From an uncultured Alphaproteobacteria bacterium (GTDB lineage Bacteria; Pseudomonadota; Alphaproteobacteria; RF32; CAG-239): a stretch of 64,000 bases of DNA. Location of the stretch: contig CAJUKS010000003.1 of the NCBI GenBank assembly GCA_910587405.1, forward strand, positions 62,001 through 126,000, written 5' to 3'. Below the pieces are notes generated by a model. That model made no database searches. It was not told the origin of the DNA and saw only the letters and a list, made by a program, of their open reading frames with translations. Shown here one piece after another: positions 19,858 to 27,924 of the stretch (the first letter of the stretch is position 1; each line of letters begins with the position of its first letter). Made by a program: the position numbers and the translations under genes.

Positions 19858-20063
19858 AACTGAGTCTCCATGGTGATCAATATTATCTTATTTGATGACA
19901 TCATATATGACAAAATTATAAATGTTAACTTTTTTGTGGAAATTTTAACAATTATTAACAATATTTTTCGTGCTTCGGGACATCTTGCAGAATTGTCTTG
20001 ATGAAACGGCGCGGAAAGTGCTTATATATAAGCCGGATTAATTTTTTGTTTAAGGAGGTCGAA
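19858..20063. promoter_or_regulatory. ctrA-sodB intergenic control region with TTAAC boxes
   Basis: Divergent promoter region. Three TTAAC sequences lie at 19925..19929, 19945..19949 and 19955..19959. The last two have TTAA cores 6 bases apart, near the CtrA consensus TTAA-N7-TTAAC. A GANTC site (GAGTC, 19862..19866) lies between the ctrA ribosome binding site and its ATG, suggesting CcrM-type methylation control as in Caulobacter. The sodB side has a strong ribosome binding site, AAGGAGG. Confidence 0.5.
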
Positions 20064-20633
20064 ATGGCTTTTGAATTACCGGCGCTTCCCTATGCGCTGA
20101 ATGCGTTGGAACCTTATATTTCTCAGCGAACGATGGAATTTCACTATGGCAAACATCATAAGGCTTATGTGGACAACCTCAACCGTCTGATTGCCGGCAC
20201 GCCGTATGAAAATATGTCTTTGGAGGAAATTGTTCGGGCCACCGTTGACAAACCCGAAGCCGCCGCAATTTTTAACAACGCCGCTCAGGCCTGGAACCAC
20301 GACTTTTTCTGGAAATCGATGCGTCCGAACGGCGGCGGAGAGCCCGAAGCTGCTCTGAAGGAACGGATTGAACGCGATTTCGGTTCGGTTGAAAATTTTA
20401 AGCAGGAATTCAAAAATGCCGCGGTTTCGCAATTCGGCAGCGGATGGGCCTGGCTGGCGGATGACAACGGTACGCTGAAAGTGGTTAAAACCTCCAACGC
20501 CGATACGCCGCTTGCTCACGGTTTGACCCCGCTTCTGACACTTGACGTATGGGAACACGCCTATTATCTCGATTATCAAAACCTGAGACCGTCTTTTGCC
20601 GACGCCTATCTGGAACATTTGATCAACTGGTAA
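20064..20633 (+). CDS. sodB: Superoxide dismutase, Fe/Mn family
   Basis: 189 residues. It disproportionates superoxide to oxygen and hydrogen peroxide. Metal ligands are visible: H27 in MEFHYGKHH, H79 in QAWNHDFFW, and the Asp and His of LDVWEHAYYLDYQN near the C-terminus. NNAAQAWNH, with Gln in this position, is typical of the Fe-dependent type. The ATG at 20064 lies 6 bases after AAGGAGG, and an upstream in-frame start has no such site. No signal peptide, so cytoplasmic. Divergent from ctrA. Confidence 0.95.
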   Translation: MAFELPALPYALNALEPYISQRTMEFHYGKHHKAYVDNLNRLIAGTPYENMSLEEIVRATVDKPEAAAIFNNAAQAWNHDFFWKSMRPNGGGEPEAALKERIERDFGSVENFKQEFKNAAVSQFGSGWAWLADDNGTLKVVKTSNADTPLAHGLTPLLTLDVWEHAYYLDYQNLRPSFADAYLEHLINW

Positions 20634-20643
20634 GCAATAACGT

Positions 20644-20671
20644 TTGACTTTTTTGTCTAATATGCTATGGT
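20644..20671 (+). promoter_or_regulatory. Candidate sigma70-type promoter for 20704..21231
   Basis: TTGACT and TATGGT are separated by 16 bases, ending about 32 bases before the ATG of the next gene. Confidence 0.4.
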
Positions 20672-20703
20672 AACAGTTATAGAAAACTTGGGAGTACCTT
20701 GAG

Positions 20704-21231
20704 ATGAGAGCGGCCGAAAGCAGAAATGTCATCAAAAACATGCAGCAGTTTATGGATAATCTGGACCAACATGTCCTTAACCGTAAAATTATGGGAAAGG
20801 TCAAAGTTAAACATGTGGTTGCGGCGTTTTGCGCCTTTAAGATGCTGCAGGGGTTCGGCAAAGTTGAAAATGCCGAAACAACCGCTCAGATTTATGCCGG
20901 CGGTCTTCAGGCGATTGTGTCGATGGGCGGCGCGTTTGGAATGGTGGGCGAAAAAAATACCGGCGGTCGTGCCGACAGTGAGCGCACAACTCTGAACGCA
21001 CTTGTCGGTTCCGCCACTCATTTCATGGTTTCTCAAGCCGAAAACGGTGAAAAACTGTATAACAAAGACGGTAAATACATGGGAACGGTCGTTAACCGTT
21101 ATGACGAAAACGGTAAGGTAACCGCCTCGATTCCGGTTTATCAGATCAAAGAAGGAATTAGGGAAAAGGCCGGTCAGATTTCGCATGATGTCCGTAACCT
21201 GTTTATGAACAGAAAACGCCAAAACGGATAG
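20704..21231 (+). CDS. Hypothetical protein upstream of tRNA-Glu
   Basis: 175 residues, no recognised family. It is mostly helical with a small Gly/Ala-rich centre (GGLQAIVSMGGAFGMVG) and a charged C-terminus. A GGAG lies about 12 bases before the ATG. It is followed after 11 bases by the next hypothetical gene, so the two probably form an operon with the pseudogene at 21635. No signal peptide. Confidence 0.75.
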   Translation: MRAAESRNVIKNMQQFMDNLDQHVLNRKIMGKVKVKHVVAAFCAFKMLQGFGKVENAETTAQIYAGGLQAIVSMGGAFGMVGEKNTGGRADSERTTLNALVGSATHFMVSQAENGEKLYNKDGKYMGTVVNRYDENGKVTASIPVYQIKEGIREKAGQISHDVRNLFMNRKRQNG

Positions 21232-21242
21232 CGGAGGCGGCC

Positions 21243-21605
21243 ATGGGTGACTATACAACTGAAAAAAAATTCGTGGTGGCCGAGGGCGATGCCGGGGAAC
21301 TTTATATTTTTTTAACCGCAAAGAAAGACGCGCCCTGTGCGCCGCAGATTATTTATGACGGGCGCGACCATGCGGTGTTTTTGCGCAACCGCGAACAGAA
21401 AATCATTTTGGATTATATTCATCCGGATATTCGCGAGAAATTGAAGAAAGCCAAAGAAGTGGTGATGGTGGAGACGCTTCTCGACGATAACATCAAGGAC
21501 AGTTATTTTGCAGATATAAAAATGGTGGAAAAAATTCCGGTCGATTGGAGTCTGATCGGATTGACCACTTGGGAAAAAGCGTTGGCCGATACGGCCGGTG
21601 CGTGA
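21243..21605 (+). CDS. Hypothetical protein
   Basis: 120 residues, not recognised. Acidic N-terminal half with beta-strand character (KKFVVAEGDAGELYIFLTAK) and a helical C-terminal half. GCGGAGGCGGCC precedes the ATG, giving a strong ribosome binding site. Probably co-transcribed with the gene 11 bases upstream. Confidence 0.75.
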   Translation: MGDYTTEKKFVVAEGDAGELYIFLTAKKDAPCAPQIIYDGRDHAVFLRNREQKIILDYIHPDIREKLKKAKEVVMVETLLDDNIKDSYFADIKMVEKIPVDWSLIGLTTWEKALADTAGA

Positions 21606-21634
21606 AACAGAAGTGTTTTATAAGGAGACACCAT

Positions 21635-22237
21635 ATGTTAAAACAGCATTTTTTGGGAAGTAGGGACACTGCCGATTCATTTACCAAATATACATATTTA
21701 AATGAGGGTGATTCTGCGTGCATCCGAGCGGATACGGAAAGTTGGTTGGGTTGCGACGTCGATTCTGTAAAGTTGGGCGAGCACAGTGAAAACTATTTGT
21801 TAAACAAAGAGCAGGCCGCGCTGATTGAGTAGGCCGCCGCTTATGAAGCATGTAAGAGAGCGCTTAGAAAGTGGACAATTGATTTTGTTGATTTTAAAGA
21901 CGGAGCATGTGAAGAAAAACAGTATCTTAACAGCGAGCAGATGCTTCAGCGCAAAATAGCCATCAATCGCGCCAAGAATATTAAGAGCATTAAGGAAAAA
22001 AATGCCGCCATGGGTCAAATGCCTGAAGCCGGCCTGTTGAAAAAGGTTGCAAATGTAATTCAAAACGAAGTGGAAAGGTAATCATGTCGTTGTCCGGGCG
22101 GGGAACTCGGGCATTGCCGCGGCGACTGTTTGAAGGGCTGCAATGTTGCCGTCGAAAGATCTTTCCGATTAAAATCTTTTGCCGATAATGATGCAAATTT
22201 GATAAAAAAGCTTGCCAAAAATGAAAATATGAGGTAA
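21635..22237 (+). pseudogene. Gene interrupted by in-frame stops
   Basis: An ATG with a good AAGGAG site starts 65 codons that end at TAG (21830..21832). The same frame continues for 82 protein-like codons (EACKRALRKWTIDFVDF, then MLQRKIAINRAKNIKSIKEK) to TAA at 22079..22081, then 51 more codons with five cysteines in CRCP..HCRGDCLKGC to TAA at 22235..22237. Other genes here end in TAG (glyS, rnhA), so the code is standard and this is best read as a decayed gene, or as a shorter real 65-residue protein with 3' relics. The family is unknown. It lies directly before tRNA-Glu. Confidence 0.6.
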
Positions 22238-22254
22238 AAACACAGACAAAACAC

Positions 22255-22330
22255 GGTCCCATCGTCTAGTGGTCTAGGACATCGCCCTCTCACGGCGGTA
22301 ACACGAGTTCGAACCTCGTTGGGATCACCA
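22255..22330 (+). tRNA. tRNA-Glu (anticodon CTC)
   Basis: A 76-nt cloverleaf: acceptor GGTCCCA/TGGGATC, D-arm GTCTAGTGGTCTAGGAC, anticodon loop CTCTCAC (anticodon CTC), T-arm with GAGTTCGAACCTC, encoded CCA. It is followed at once by a terminator. Its last 7 bases (ATCACCA) and downstream flank recur at 23634, so the gene marks the left edge of a cassette-like accessory region. Confidence 0.95.
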
Positions 22331-22440
22331 ACACTGACGGCAGTTATAAAAACTGTCGTTTTTCTTTTGTAAATCAAACGCTTAATCGAGTTCGAATGTT
22401 CGTTTTTTGAAAATGTCATTTTGGGAGAATTTTCCGAACT
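22324..22440. repeat. tRNA-Glu 3' flank repeat, copy R1
   Basis: These 117 bp start with the last 7 bases of tRNA-Glu and include its terminator hairpin and an imperfect palindrome (22388..22440). Copy R2 at 23634..23750 matches at about 112 positions. Shorter, more diverged relatives are at 26892 (R3) and 27885 (R4). Confidence 0.85.
22338..22365 (+). terminator. Terminator after tRNA-Glu
   Basis: CGGCAGTT / AACTGTCG form an 8-bp stem with one G-U pair and a 5-base loop, followed by GTTTTTCTTTTG. Confidence 0.85.
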
Positions 22441-22635
22441 TGTTTGATGATGTTTCTTTAATTTTCATTAAGTTAAGCAGATTGGAATCTCGTTAGGTCT
22501 CGGGATTTTTTTGATTTATGTTATCTAGTCAAAATTTTCGGTTTTACTTTTTTTAAATCTTGGCAATTTATTATGCAAACAGAAGAATTAACGTATAGCA
22601 GATTTATTAGTTTAACCAGTTTTAAGGCGCATATA

Positions 22636-23160
22636 ATGAGAATTATAAATATTAATGGTCCTATAAATGCCGGAAAGACGACAATCTCAAAATTATTGTC
22701 GGCGTGTTTGCTTCAGTCATTGTTTATTGAGGTTGATGATTTGCTTTCTGATGAAGAGCAGGCTGATTTGGGGTTATCTATGCGAGAAGGTTGGAGCGAG
22801 AGGTGTAGAAGACTTGCAGACATTGTTCAAAAAGAGAAAAAGCTCGGGCGGTTTGAGAATATTATTTTTGCCTATCCGATGACGGAAAAGCTTTATGCAC
22901 AATGGAAACAATGGGAAGATGAAACGGTTGCTTTTATTAATATTACCTTAGCGCTGCAGATGGAAATTTGTTTGCAGAACCGCGGGACGCGCGAGCTTGA
23001 TGAAAGCGAGAAAAAGCGCATTAAAGAGATGTATCAGGAAGGCTATCATAATTCAAAATTTGCTGATTTGATTATTGATAACAGTAAGCAAACGCCGCAA
23101 GAAACATTACAACAAATTTTGCTGTTTTTAGGGAGAGAAAATAATGATCAGAAAGTTTGA
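22636..23160 (+). CDS. P-loop kinase-like NTPase (cassette gene)
   Basis: 174 residues from the ATG at 22636. The decayed second copy at 28180 begins at the equivalent codon, which decides this start over the in-frame ATG at 22573. Walker A is GPINAGKTT at residues 8-16; an acidic VDDLLSDEE follows, and ENIIFAYP could be the Walker B strand. Size and motif spacing resemble small-molecule kinases of the shikimate kinase/AAA_33 kind, including antibiotic phosphotransferases, but the substrate is unknown. Its last 17 bases overlap the GNAT gene, so the two are translated together. The pair sits between repeats R1 and R2. Confidence 0.75.
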   Translation: MRIININGPINAGKTTISKLLSACLLQSLFIEVDDLLSDEEQADLGLSMREGWSERCRRLADIVQKEKKLGRFENIIFAYPMTEKLYAQWKQWEDETVAFINITLALQMEICLQNRGTRELDESEKKRIKEMYQEGYHNSKFADLIIDNSKQTPQETLQQILLFLGRENNDQKV

Positions 23161-23626
23161 AAAAAAGGATTTAACGCAGGTTTTGGAACTATGCCGGGAG
23201 GTCAGACAACATCATATTGATATTCTTAACGGTTATTTTACCGAGCTGAATGATACGTTTGAGCAGATGGCATTTCTTGAATCTCTTGAAAGCGATAACA
23301 TTATAGCTTTTGTTGCCGCAGAAAATGATAATATTATCGGATATCTTTTGGGGGAATTTAAAGAGGCTCCTTATTTAGTTAATCCCAAAGTTGCCCTTGT
23401 ATCAAATTTCGGCGTTAGTCAAAATAATCGTCATAAGGGGATTGGCAGAAAACTTATGGATGCTTTTTATAAGCTTTGTAAAGAAAACAACATTGATGAA
23501 ATCAGACTAGGGGTTTATAATCAAAACACAGGGGCGTACAGATTTTATGAGAACTACGGCTTTAAACCCTTAGAACAAAAAATGGTCTTGGATATAACAA
23601 ATGAAAAACTAGCTCGTGAATCGTGA
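23144..23626 (+). CDS. GNAT-family N-acetyltransferase
   Basis: 160 residues. The acetyl-CoA binding motif A is visible as VSNFGVSQNNRHKGIGRKLMDAFY (R-x-x-G-x-G/A), followed by motif B, GAYRFYENYGFKPLEQKM. GNAT enzymes acetylate amines on small molecules, antibiotics or proteins; the substrate is unknown. It overlaps the kinase gene by 17 bp. A close homologue, roughly 60 percent identical by eye, is encoded at 28311..28778 with a deleted kinase before it, so the pair was duplicated. Confidence 0.88.
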   Translation: MIRKFEKKDLTQVLELCREVRQHHIDILNGYFTELNDTFEQMAFLESLESDNIIAFVAAENDNIIGYLLGEFKEAPYLVNPKVALVSNFGVSQNNRHKGIGRKLMDAFYKLCKENNIDEIRLGVYNQNTGAYRFYENYGFKPLEQKMVLDITNEKLARES

Positions 23627-23633
23627 GTTAAGC

Positions 23634-23750
23634 ATCACCAATACTGACGGCAGTTATAAAAACTGTCGTTTTTCTTTTGTAAATCAAACGCTTAATCGAG
23701 TTCGGATGTTCGTTTTTTGAAAATGCCATTTTGGGAAGATTTTCCGAACT
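23634..23750. repeat. tRNA-Glu 3' flank repeat, copy R2
   Basis: Near copy of 22324..22440, offset by exactly 1310 bp, including the ATCACCA tRNA end. It carries a working-looking terminator (CGGCAGTT/AACTGTCG with a T run at 23648..23675) for the GNAT gene. It also holds the best palindrome of the family: GAGTTCGGA (23698..23706) and TCCGAACTC (23743..23751) are perfect 9-bp arms. Confidence 0.85.
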
Positions 23751-23928
23751 CATTTGAGGATTATCCTTTATTTTTCAATAGCGCCTGTATTGAAATCTCT
23801 TAAAGCTTGATATAATCACGTGATAGAAAACTTAAAATCAAAAAAAACATCTATGTCCGAAAATGGCGAGATTTTTTTAATCTTTTGCTGTATAGAATAC
23901 GTAAATTAAAAAAATATTGAGATAGATT

Positions 23929-25401
23929 ATGGACGGTAAAAACAGTAAAATATGGTATGAAGCCTTTAGGAGAAAAGATTCCCAATATGACGGACGTATT
24001 TTTGTCGGTGTTAAGTCAACGGGAATTTATTGCCGTCCCGTTTGTAAGGCAAGAATGCCGAAAGAAGAAAATTGTACTTTTTTTACTTCAGCTGCTGAAG
24101 CGGAACAAGCCGGCTTTCGTCCCTGTTTGAGTTGCCGTCCTGAGTTAGCTCCCGGTTTGGCTCCTATAGATGCAACAACAAATTTAGCTTATAAAGCGTT
24201 GCGAAAAATTGAAGAAAGTTGCTCTGAAGAAAATAGTATAACAACTATTGCAAAAAGCTTGGGGTGTTCGGATAGGCATTTACGTCGTTCATTTATTGCA
24301 GAGTTTCACATTACACCAGTTCAGTATTTGCAAACATATCGTTTATTGTTGGCAAAAAACCTTTTAATGAGTTCTAAACTTTCGATTCTCGACGTTGCTA
24401 TGGCTTCAGGTTTTGGAAGTTTGAGACGTTTTAATGCCTTATTTAAAGAAACATATCATCTTACTCCTTCTAATTTGCGAAGGCAATCTTCCGCTATAAT
24501 GCAATCCGCAGATGTGATAACAGTTTTTGCTGATTATCGTCCGCCCTATGAATGGAATAAACTATTAGCTTTTTTTGCTGAACGCTCTATTCCCGGTATA
24601 GAAGTTATTAAAAATAATCAATATTGGAGAACTGTTTCTCTGGAAACGACAAATAAGCGCCAAGTGAACGGCTGGGTTAAGATGGAACATATTTCAGAAA
24701 AAGACAGACTAAAAATAAGCATTTCTATCTCTTTGCTCTCTGTTTTACCACAGGTTTTGGCACGTATCCGCTCAATGTTTGATTTATATTGTGACCCGCT
24801 GGTTGTCTATAATAACTTACAGGCAATGAATAAAATTAAACCGAATTTATGTGTTTGTGGGACGCGGTTACCCGGATGTTTTAACGTTTTTGAGATGGCA
24901 GTCAGGACAATATTAGGACAGCAAGTGAGTATAAAGGCGGCTCAGACCCTGATTACGCGGTTTACTCAAAAACTGGGAACTCCGCTGCAAACAAATATTG
25001 AGGGTTTAACACATGTTTTTCCCACACCTGAAGATATTCTTAATATTACGGAACCATTAGAAAATGTTTTAGGGAAACTAGGTATTACGGCAATGCGTTC
25101 CAAAGCCATTAAAAATTTAGCACAGGCATTAACTAATGGCGAAATTGATTTAACTTGGAGTTCCAATCCTGAAAAAGAAATTGAAAAACTGCTGGAGTTG
25201 CCGGGAATTGGAGTATGGACAGCAAAATATCTGGTAATGAGAGCAATGAACTGGCCTGATGCATTTTTAGATACAGACTACGGTGTAAAAAAAGCTTTGG
25301 AAAAACTATCAATTCATGAGATTGCTCAGCTTAAAGCTCAATGTAGTCCATGGGGAAGCTACGCAACGATAAATTTATGGAATTCTTTAGATAAGGAATA
25401 A
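23929..25401 (+). CDS. Ada-AlkA fusion: alkylation-damage sensor and DNA glycosylase
   Basis: 490 residues with three modules. Residues 1-80 are the Ada metal-binding domain with four Cys (YCRPVCKAR and PCLSCRPE), which takes a methyl group from phosphotriesters. Residues about 85-190 are an AraC-type double helix-turn-helix. The rest is AlkA: an N-terminal beta domain and a helix-hairpin-helix glycosylase with LELPGIGVWTAKYLVMRAM followed by the catalytic Asp in FLDTDYGVKKAL. It would sense alkylation, activate its own operon and excise alkylated bases. The Ogt gene follows after 3 bases, so the operon is a complete adaptive-response unit. AT-rich compared with the core genes. Confidence 0.93.
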   Translation: MDGKNSKIWYEAFRRKDSQYDGRIFVGVKSTGIYCRPVCKARMPKEENCTFFTSAAEAEQAGFRPCLSCRPELAPGLAPIDATTNLAYKALRKIEESCSEENSITTIAKSLGCSDRHLRRSFIAEFHITPVQYLQTYRLLLAKNLLMSSKLSILDVAMASGFGSLRRFNALFKETYHLTPSNLRRQSSAIMQSADVITVFADYRPPYEWNKLLAFFAERSIPGIEVIKNNQYWRTVSLETTNKRQVNGWVKMEHISEKDRLKISISISLLSVLPQVLARIRSMFDLYCDPLVVYNNLQAMNKIKPNLCVCGTRLPGCFNVFEMAVRTILGQQVSIKAAQTLITRFTQKLGTPLQTNIEGLTHVFPTPEDILNITEPLENVLGKLGITAMRSKAIKNLAQALTNGEIDLTWSSNPEKEIEKLLELPGIGVWTAKYLVMRAMNWPDAFLDTDYGVKKALEKLSIHEIAQLKAQCSPWGSYATINLWNSLDKE

Positions 25402-25404
25402 AAA

Positions 25405-25944
25405 ATGTTTTACAAAACCGATTATAATTCGCCGATTGGCAACATCACACTGGGAGCTGACGAAAACAATATTGTCGGCTTATGGATGGAAGGACAAAAA
25501 TATTTTGGAGATACGGTCAAAGGCGAAATGCACAAGAACGATAATTTGCCCATATTTCTGACTACAAAAAAATGGCTGGATAGATACTTCAAAGGCGAAA
25601 AACCGGAAATAGCAGAATTGCCGCTGGCTCCTATCGGTGGTGAATTTAGACAAACAGTATGGAAGTTTCTATGTGAAATTCCGTATGGACAAGTTATTAC
25701 TTATGGTGAGATTGCAAAAAAAATAGCTCAAAAAAGAGGATTAAATCGTATGTCAGCACAAGCAGTCGGCGGGGCTGTCGGGCATAATCCGATTTCCCTT
25801 ATCATTCCTTGCCACAGGGTGGTTGGCACAAACGGCAGCTTAACAGGATATTCCGGTGGATTGGATAAAAAAATCAGATTATTGGAATTTGAAGGCGTTG
25901 ATATGTCGAAATTATATCGTCCGAAAAAGGGAACAGCATTGTAA
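25405..25944 (+). CDS. ogt: Methylated-DNA-protein cysteine methyltransferase
   Basis: 179 residues. The suicide active site is visible as IIPCHRVVG near residue 135, preceded by the DNA-binding helix-turn-helix GQVITYGEIAKKI and the Arg-finger/Asn-hinge region. It removes methyl groups from O6-methylguanine. It starts 3 bases after the Ada-AlkA gene, so it is co-transcribed and presumably induced by it. Confidence 0.95.
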   Translation: MFYKTDYNSPIGNITLGADENNIVGLWMEGQKYFGDTVKGEMHKNDNLPIFLTTKKWLDRYFKGEKPEIAELPLAPIGGEFRQTVWKFLCEIPYGQVITYGEIAKKIAQKRGLNRMSAQAVGGAVGHNPISLIIPCHRVVGTNGSLTGYSGGLDKKIRLLEFEGVDMSKLYRPKKGTAL

Positions 25945-25961
25945 TTTTAGGAGTTTTTAAT

Positions 25962-26795
25962 ATGATTACAGAAGAACAAAAAAAGAAAGCACATATTTTT
26001 CAAAATCTTCATAACCGGAACAAAATGTTTGTTTTGCCGGGAGCTTGGAGTGTTGGCAGTGCATATATTTTTGAAAAATGCGGATTTGAAGCCGTTGGCA
26101 CATCAAGCGCGGGCATTGCCTATAATTTAGGGTATTCAGATGGAGAAGAAATTTCTTTTGATGATTATGTTTGGGTTGTCGGTAAAATAGCTAATCGTTT
26201 AAGCATTCCTCTTTCGGTGGATTTTGAACGCGGTTATTCTGAAAATCCGCTTGAAGTCAAAGAAAATGCAAAACGTTTATTATATGCCGGAGCAGTCGGC
26301 TTTAATATAGAAGATGGTTTGGCTGATGGAACTTTATCTCCATTAAATGAACAATTAGCAAAAATTAAAGTCCTTACAGAACTAAAACGAGACTTGGATA
26401 TTGATTTTGTAATTAATGCGCGAACTTGTACTTACTGGTTAAATGTAGCGGATGAAAAAACAAAACTCCAAATCGCTATTGAAAGGGGTAATGCTTTTGC
26501 AGAAGCAGGGGCTGATTGTATTTTTATTCCCGGTGCTATTGAGGAAAAAACAGTTGAGCAATTAGCAAAAAATATTAATGCGCCATTGAATATCATCCTT
26601 AATGGAAAATTTAATGATTTTAACAAATTAGAGAAAATCGGAATTAGGAGATTAAGCGGTGGTTCATCGTTAGCACGTTATATTATTGATGAAACGATAC
26701 AACAAGCAAAAGCTTTTGGTAAAGGAGATGTAAAAAAGCTGCTTAATACGAATTTTTCTTATGCAAGAGCAAATGAATATTTTAGCTTATTATGA
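25962..26795 (+). CDS. Isocitrate lyase / PEP mutase family protein
   Basis: 277 residues. Family features: FVLPGAWSVGSAYIFEKCGF near the N-terminus, the SVDFERGY metal-binding segment and VGFNIEDGL. INARTCTYW lies where related enzymes have the catalytic loop, and a C-terminal GIRRLSGGSSLARYI completes the barrel. Homologues cleave or form C-C or C-P bonds (oxaloacetate hydrolase, carboxyphosphonoenolpyruvate mutase-like), and the substrate here cannot be read. It begins 17 bases after ogt with GGAG upstream, so it may be the third gene of the operon, although no link to DNA repair is known. Confidence 0.88.
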   Translation: MITEEQKKKAHIFQNLHNRNKMFVLPGAWSVGSAYIFEKCGFEAVGTSSAGIAYNLGYSDGEEISFDDYVWVVGKIANRLSIPLSVDFERGYSENPLEVKENAKRLLYAGAVGFNIEDGLADGTLSPLNEQLAKIKVLTELKRDLDIDFVINARTCTYWLNVADEKTKLQIAIERGNAFAEAGADCIFIPGAIEEKTVEQLAKNINAPLNIILNGKFNDFNKLEKIGIRRLSGGSSLARYIIDETIQQAKAFGKGDVKKLLNTNFSYARANEYFSLL

Positions 26796-26891
26796 TGATT
26801 TTGTTGGAATTTCTTAATTTTATAATAGGTTTCCAGCGTTGGTCCATAGTATTCGGGAGTGAATAATAGTTCGAAATTCGTTGCAAAACTG

Positions 26892-26990
26892 TCACCAACA
26901 CTGACGGCGCTCTTTTCAGAGCGCTGTTTTGCTATGCAGAGCAAGGTTTTCTGCGAGTTCGGACATTCTTTTTTTAGGAAAGTTTTTTTC
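26892..26990 (+). repeat. Diverged tRNA-flank repeat R3 with terminator
   Basis: TCACCAACACTGACGG matches the start of R1/R2; a different hairpin follows (GCGCTCT/AGAGCGC, 26907..26924, then TGTTTT), then GAGTTCGGACATTC, matching the palindrome arm of R2. It terminates the Ada-AlkA/Ogt/PEP-mutase operon and separates it from the next cassette. Confidence 0.55.
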
Positions 26991-27142
26991 AACTTTTGGG
27001 TTTTATGTTGATTTATTGAGTTTATTCTATTTTAATGAGGAGTGGGAGAAAATATTAAAAGAAAGGCAGCAGATGACCGTCAACAAACACAAAGACATCA
27101 TGATAAATAAATATACGGAATATGATGAGGATAGCATATGTT

Positions 27143-27280
27143 ATGCGGGAATGGCTTGAAGAGTTGTCTGAAGAAGGCTATCAGGCATTTTTAAAATGGC
27201 ATTTTTTGACTTGCGAGAGATTGGACCAGCAGGGATACAGCTCTTACTTGCTTTATATTTGCAAAAAAAATAGATATTGA
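27143..27280 (+). CDS. Possible 45-residue protein, or 3' part of a frameshifted gene
   Basis: The frame from the ATG at 27143 gives a natural-looking peptide (MREWLEELSEEGYQAFLKW then a CERLDQQGYSSYLLY region) that ends 12 bases before the esterase gene. Just upstream, in another frame, 27073..27159 encodes a 28-residue peptide after an AAAGG site and breaks off where this one begins. One frameshift near 27130 would join them into a protein of about 75 residues. Too short to assign. Confidence 0.35.
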   Translation: MREWLEELSEEGYQAFLKWHFLTCERLDQQGYSSYLLYICKKNRY

Positions 27281-27292
27281 TGAAGGAACGGT

Positions 27293-27865
27293 ATGCTTTT
27301 AGTTTTTTTACACGGAAAAGGGGCGGATAAAAATGCCTATAACGGCCAAATAAGAAAAGCGGCGGAGAACTTATCGGCAGATGTCGTGTCTTTTAACGCG
27401 CCTTTGCCGCATCCGGCCAAAAAGGATAAGTTTGTTTGGTTTAATAAAATCGAGAATAACAATCGTCAAGAGGCAATTGAAGAAGAGTATCGGTATTCTG
27501 TAAATTTTATAGAGGAAAAATTGCAGAAATTAAATTATCCGTTATCGGATATTGTGCTGATCGGGCATTCGCAAGGCGGCGGGATGGCCGTGTCCGTGGC
27601 TTTGGAATTGAATTTGAAATGTGCGATCAGCATTTGCGGAGATTTGCCTTACAATCTGAAATATGCAAACAAAGCCGAAACCCCGGTTTACTGGCTTGAG
27701 GGGGAGTGTGACTCATATATAAACCGGGAAAGAAAAGATTCTTATAAAATATTGAAGGGGTTGGGTGTCAATCTGAATTACCGGCTTGTTTCAAATTGTA
27801 CCCATTCGGAAATAGATCCCGCATTTTTGCAAATTGAAAATATTTTAAATAAAATCAACCCATAA
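27293..27865 (+). CDS. Alpha/beta hydrolase, phospholipase/carboxylesterase type
   Basis: 190 residues. Oxyanion-side FLHGKGADKNAY at the N-terminus, nucleophile elbow GHSQGGGMAVSVAL (Ser at about residue 96), an Asp region in LEGECDSYI, and the catalytic His in SNCTHSEIDP. Small serine esterases of this group hydrolyse acyl esters of small molecules. GAAGGAACGGT precedes the ATG. It lies between flank repeats R3 and R4 as a single-gene cassette. Confidence 0.85.
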   Translation: MLLVFLHGKGADKNAYNGQIRKAAENLSADVVSFNAPLPHPAKKDKFVWFNKIENNNRQEAIEEEYRYSVNFIEEKLQKLNYPLSDIVLIGHSQGGGMAVSVALELNLKCAISICGDLPYNLKYANKAETPVYWLEGECDSYINRERKDSYKILKGLGVNLNYRLVSNCTHSEIDPAFLQIENILNKINP

Positions 27866-27891
27866 ATCGGGAACGGATTATGCCAATTCTA

Positions 27892-27924
27892 ACGGCAGGT
27901 TGTAAGAACTTGTCGTTTTTTCTT
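27892..27924 (+). terminator. Terminator R4 after the esterase
   Basis: ACGGCAGGTT pairs with AACTTGTCGT (two G-U pairs), followed by TTTTTTCTTTT. Sequence and layout resemble the R1/R2 terminator, so this is probably a diverged fourth copy of the tRNA-Glu flank. The rest of 27925..28179 holds no gene that I can support. Confidence 0.6.

Noticed and set aside
21830..21832. TAG as a recoded sense codon
   Set aside because: glyS and rnhA end in TAG at the expected family length, so TAG is a stop here; pseudogene is simpler.
23698..23751. Integron attC site
   Set aside because: Arms lack the GTTRRRY/RYYYAAC core, and no integron integrase is present; the repeats instead carry the tRNA-Glu end.
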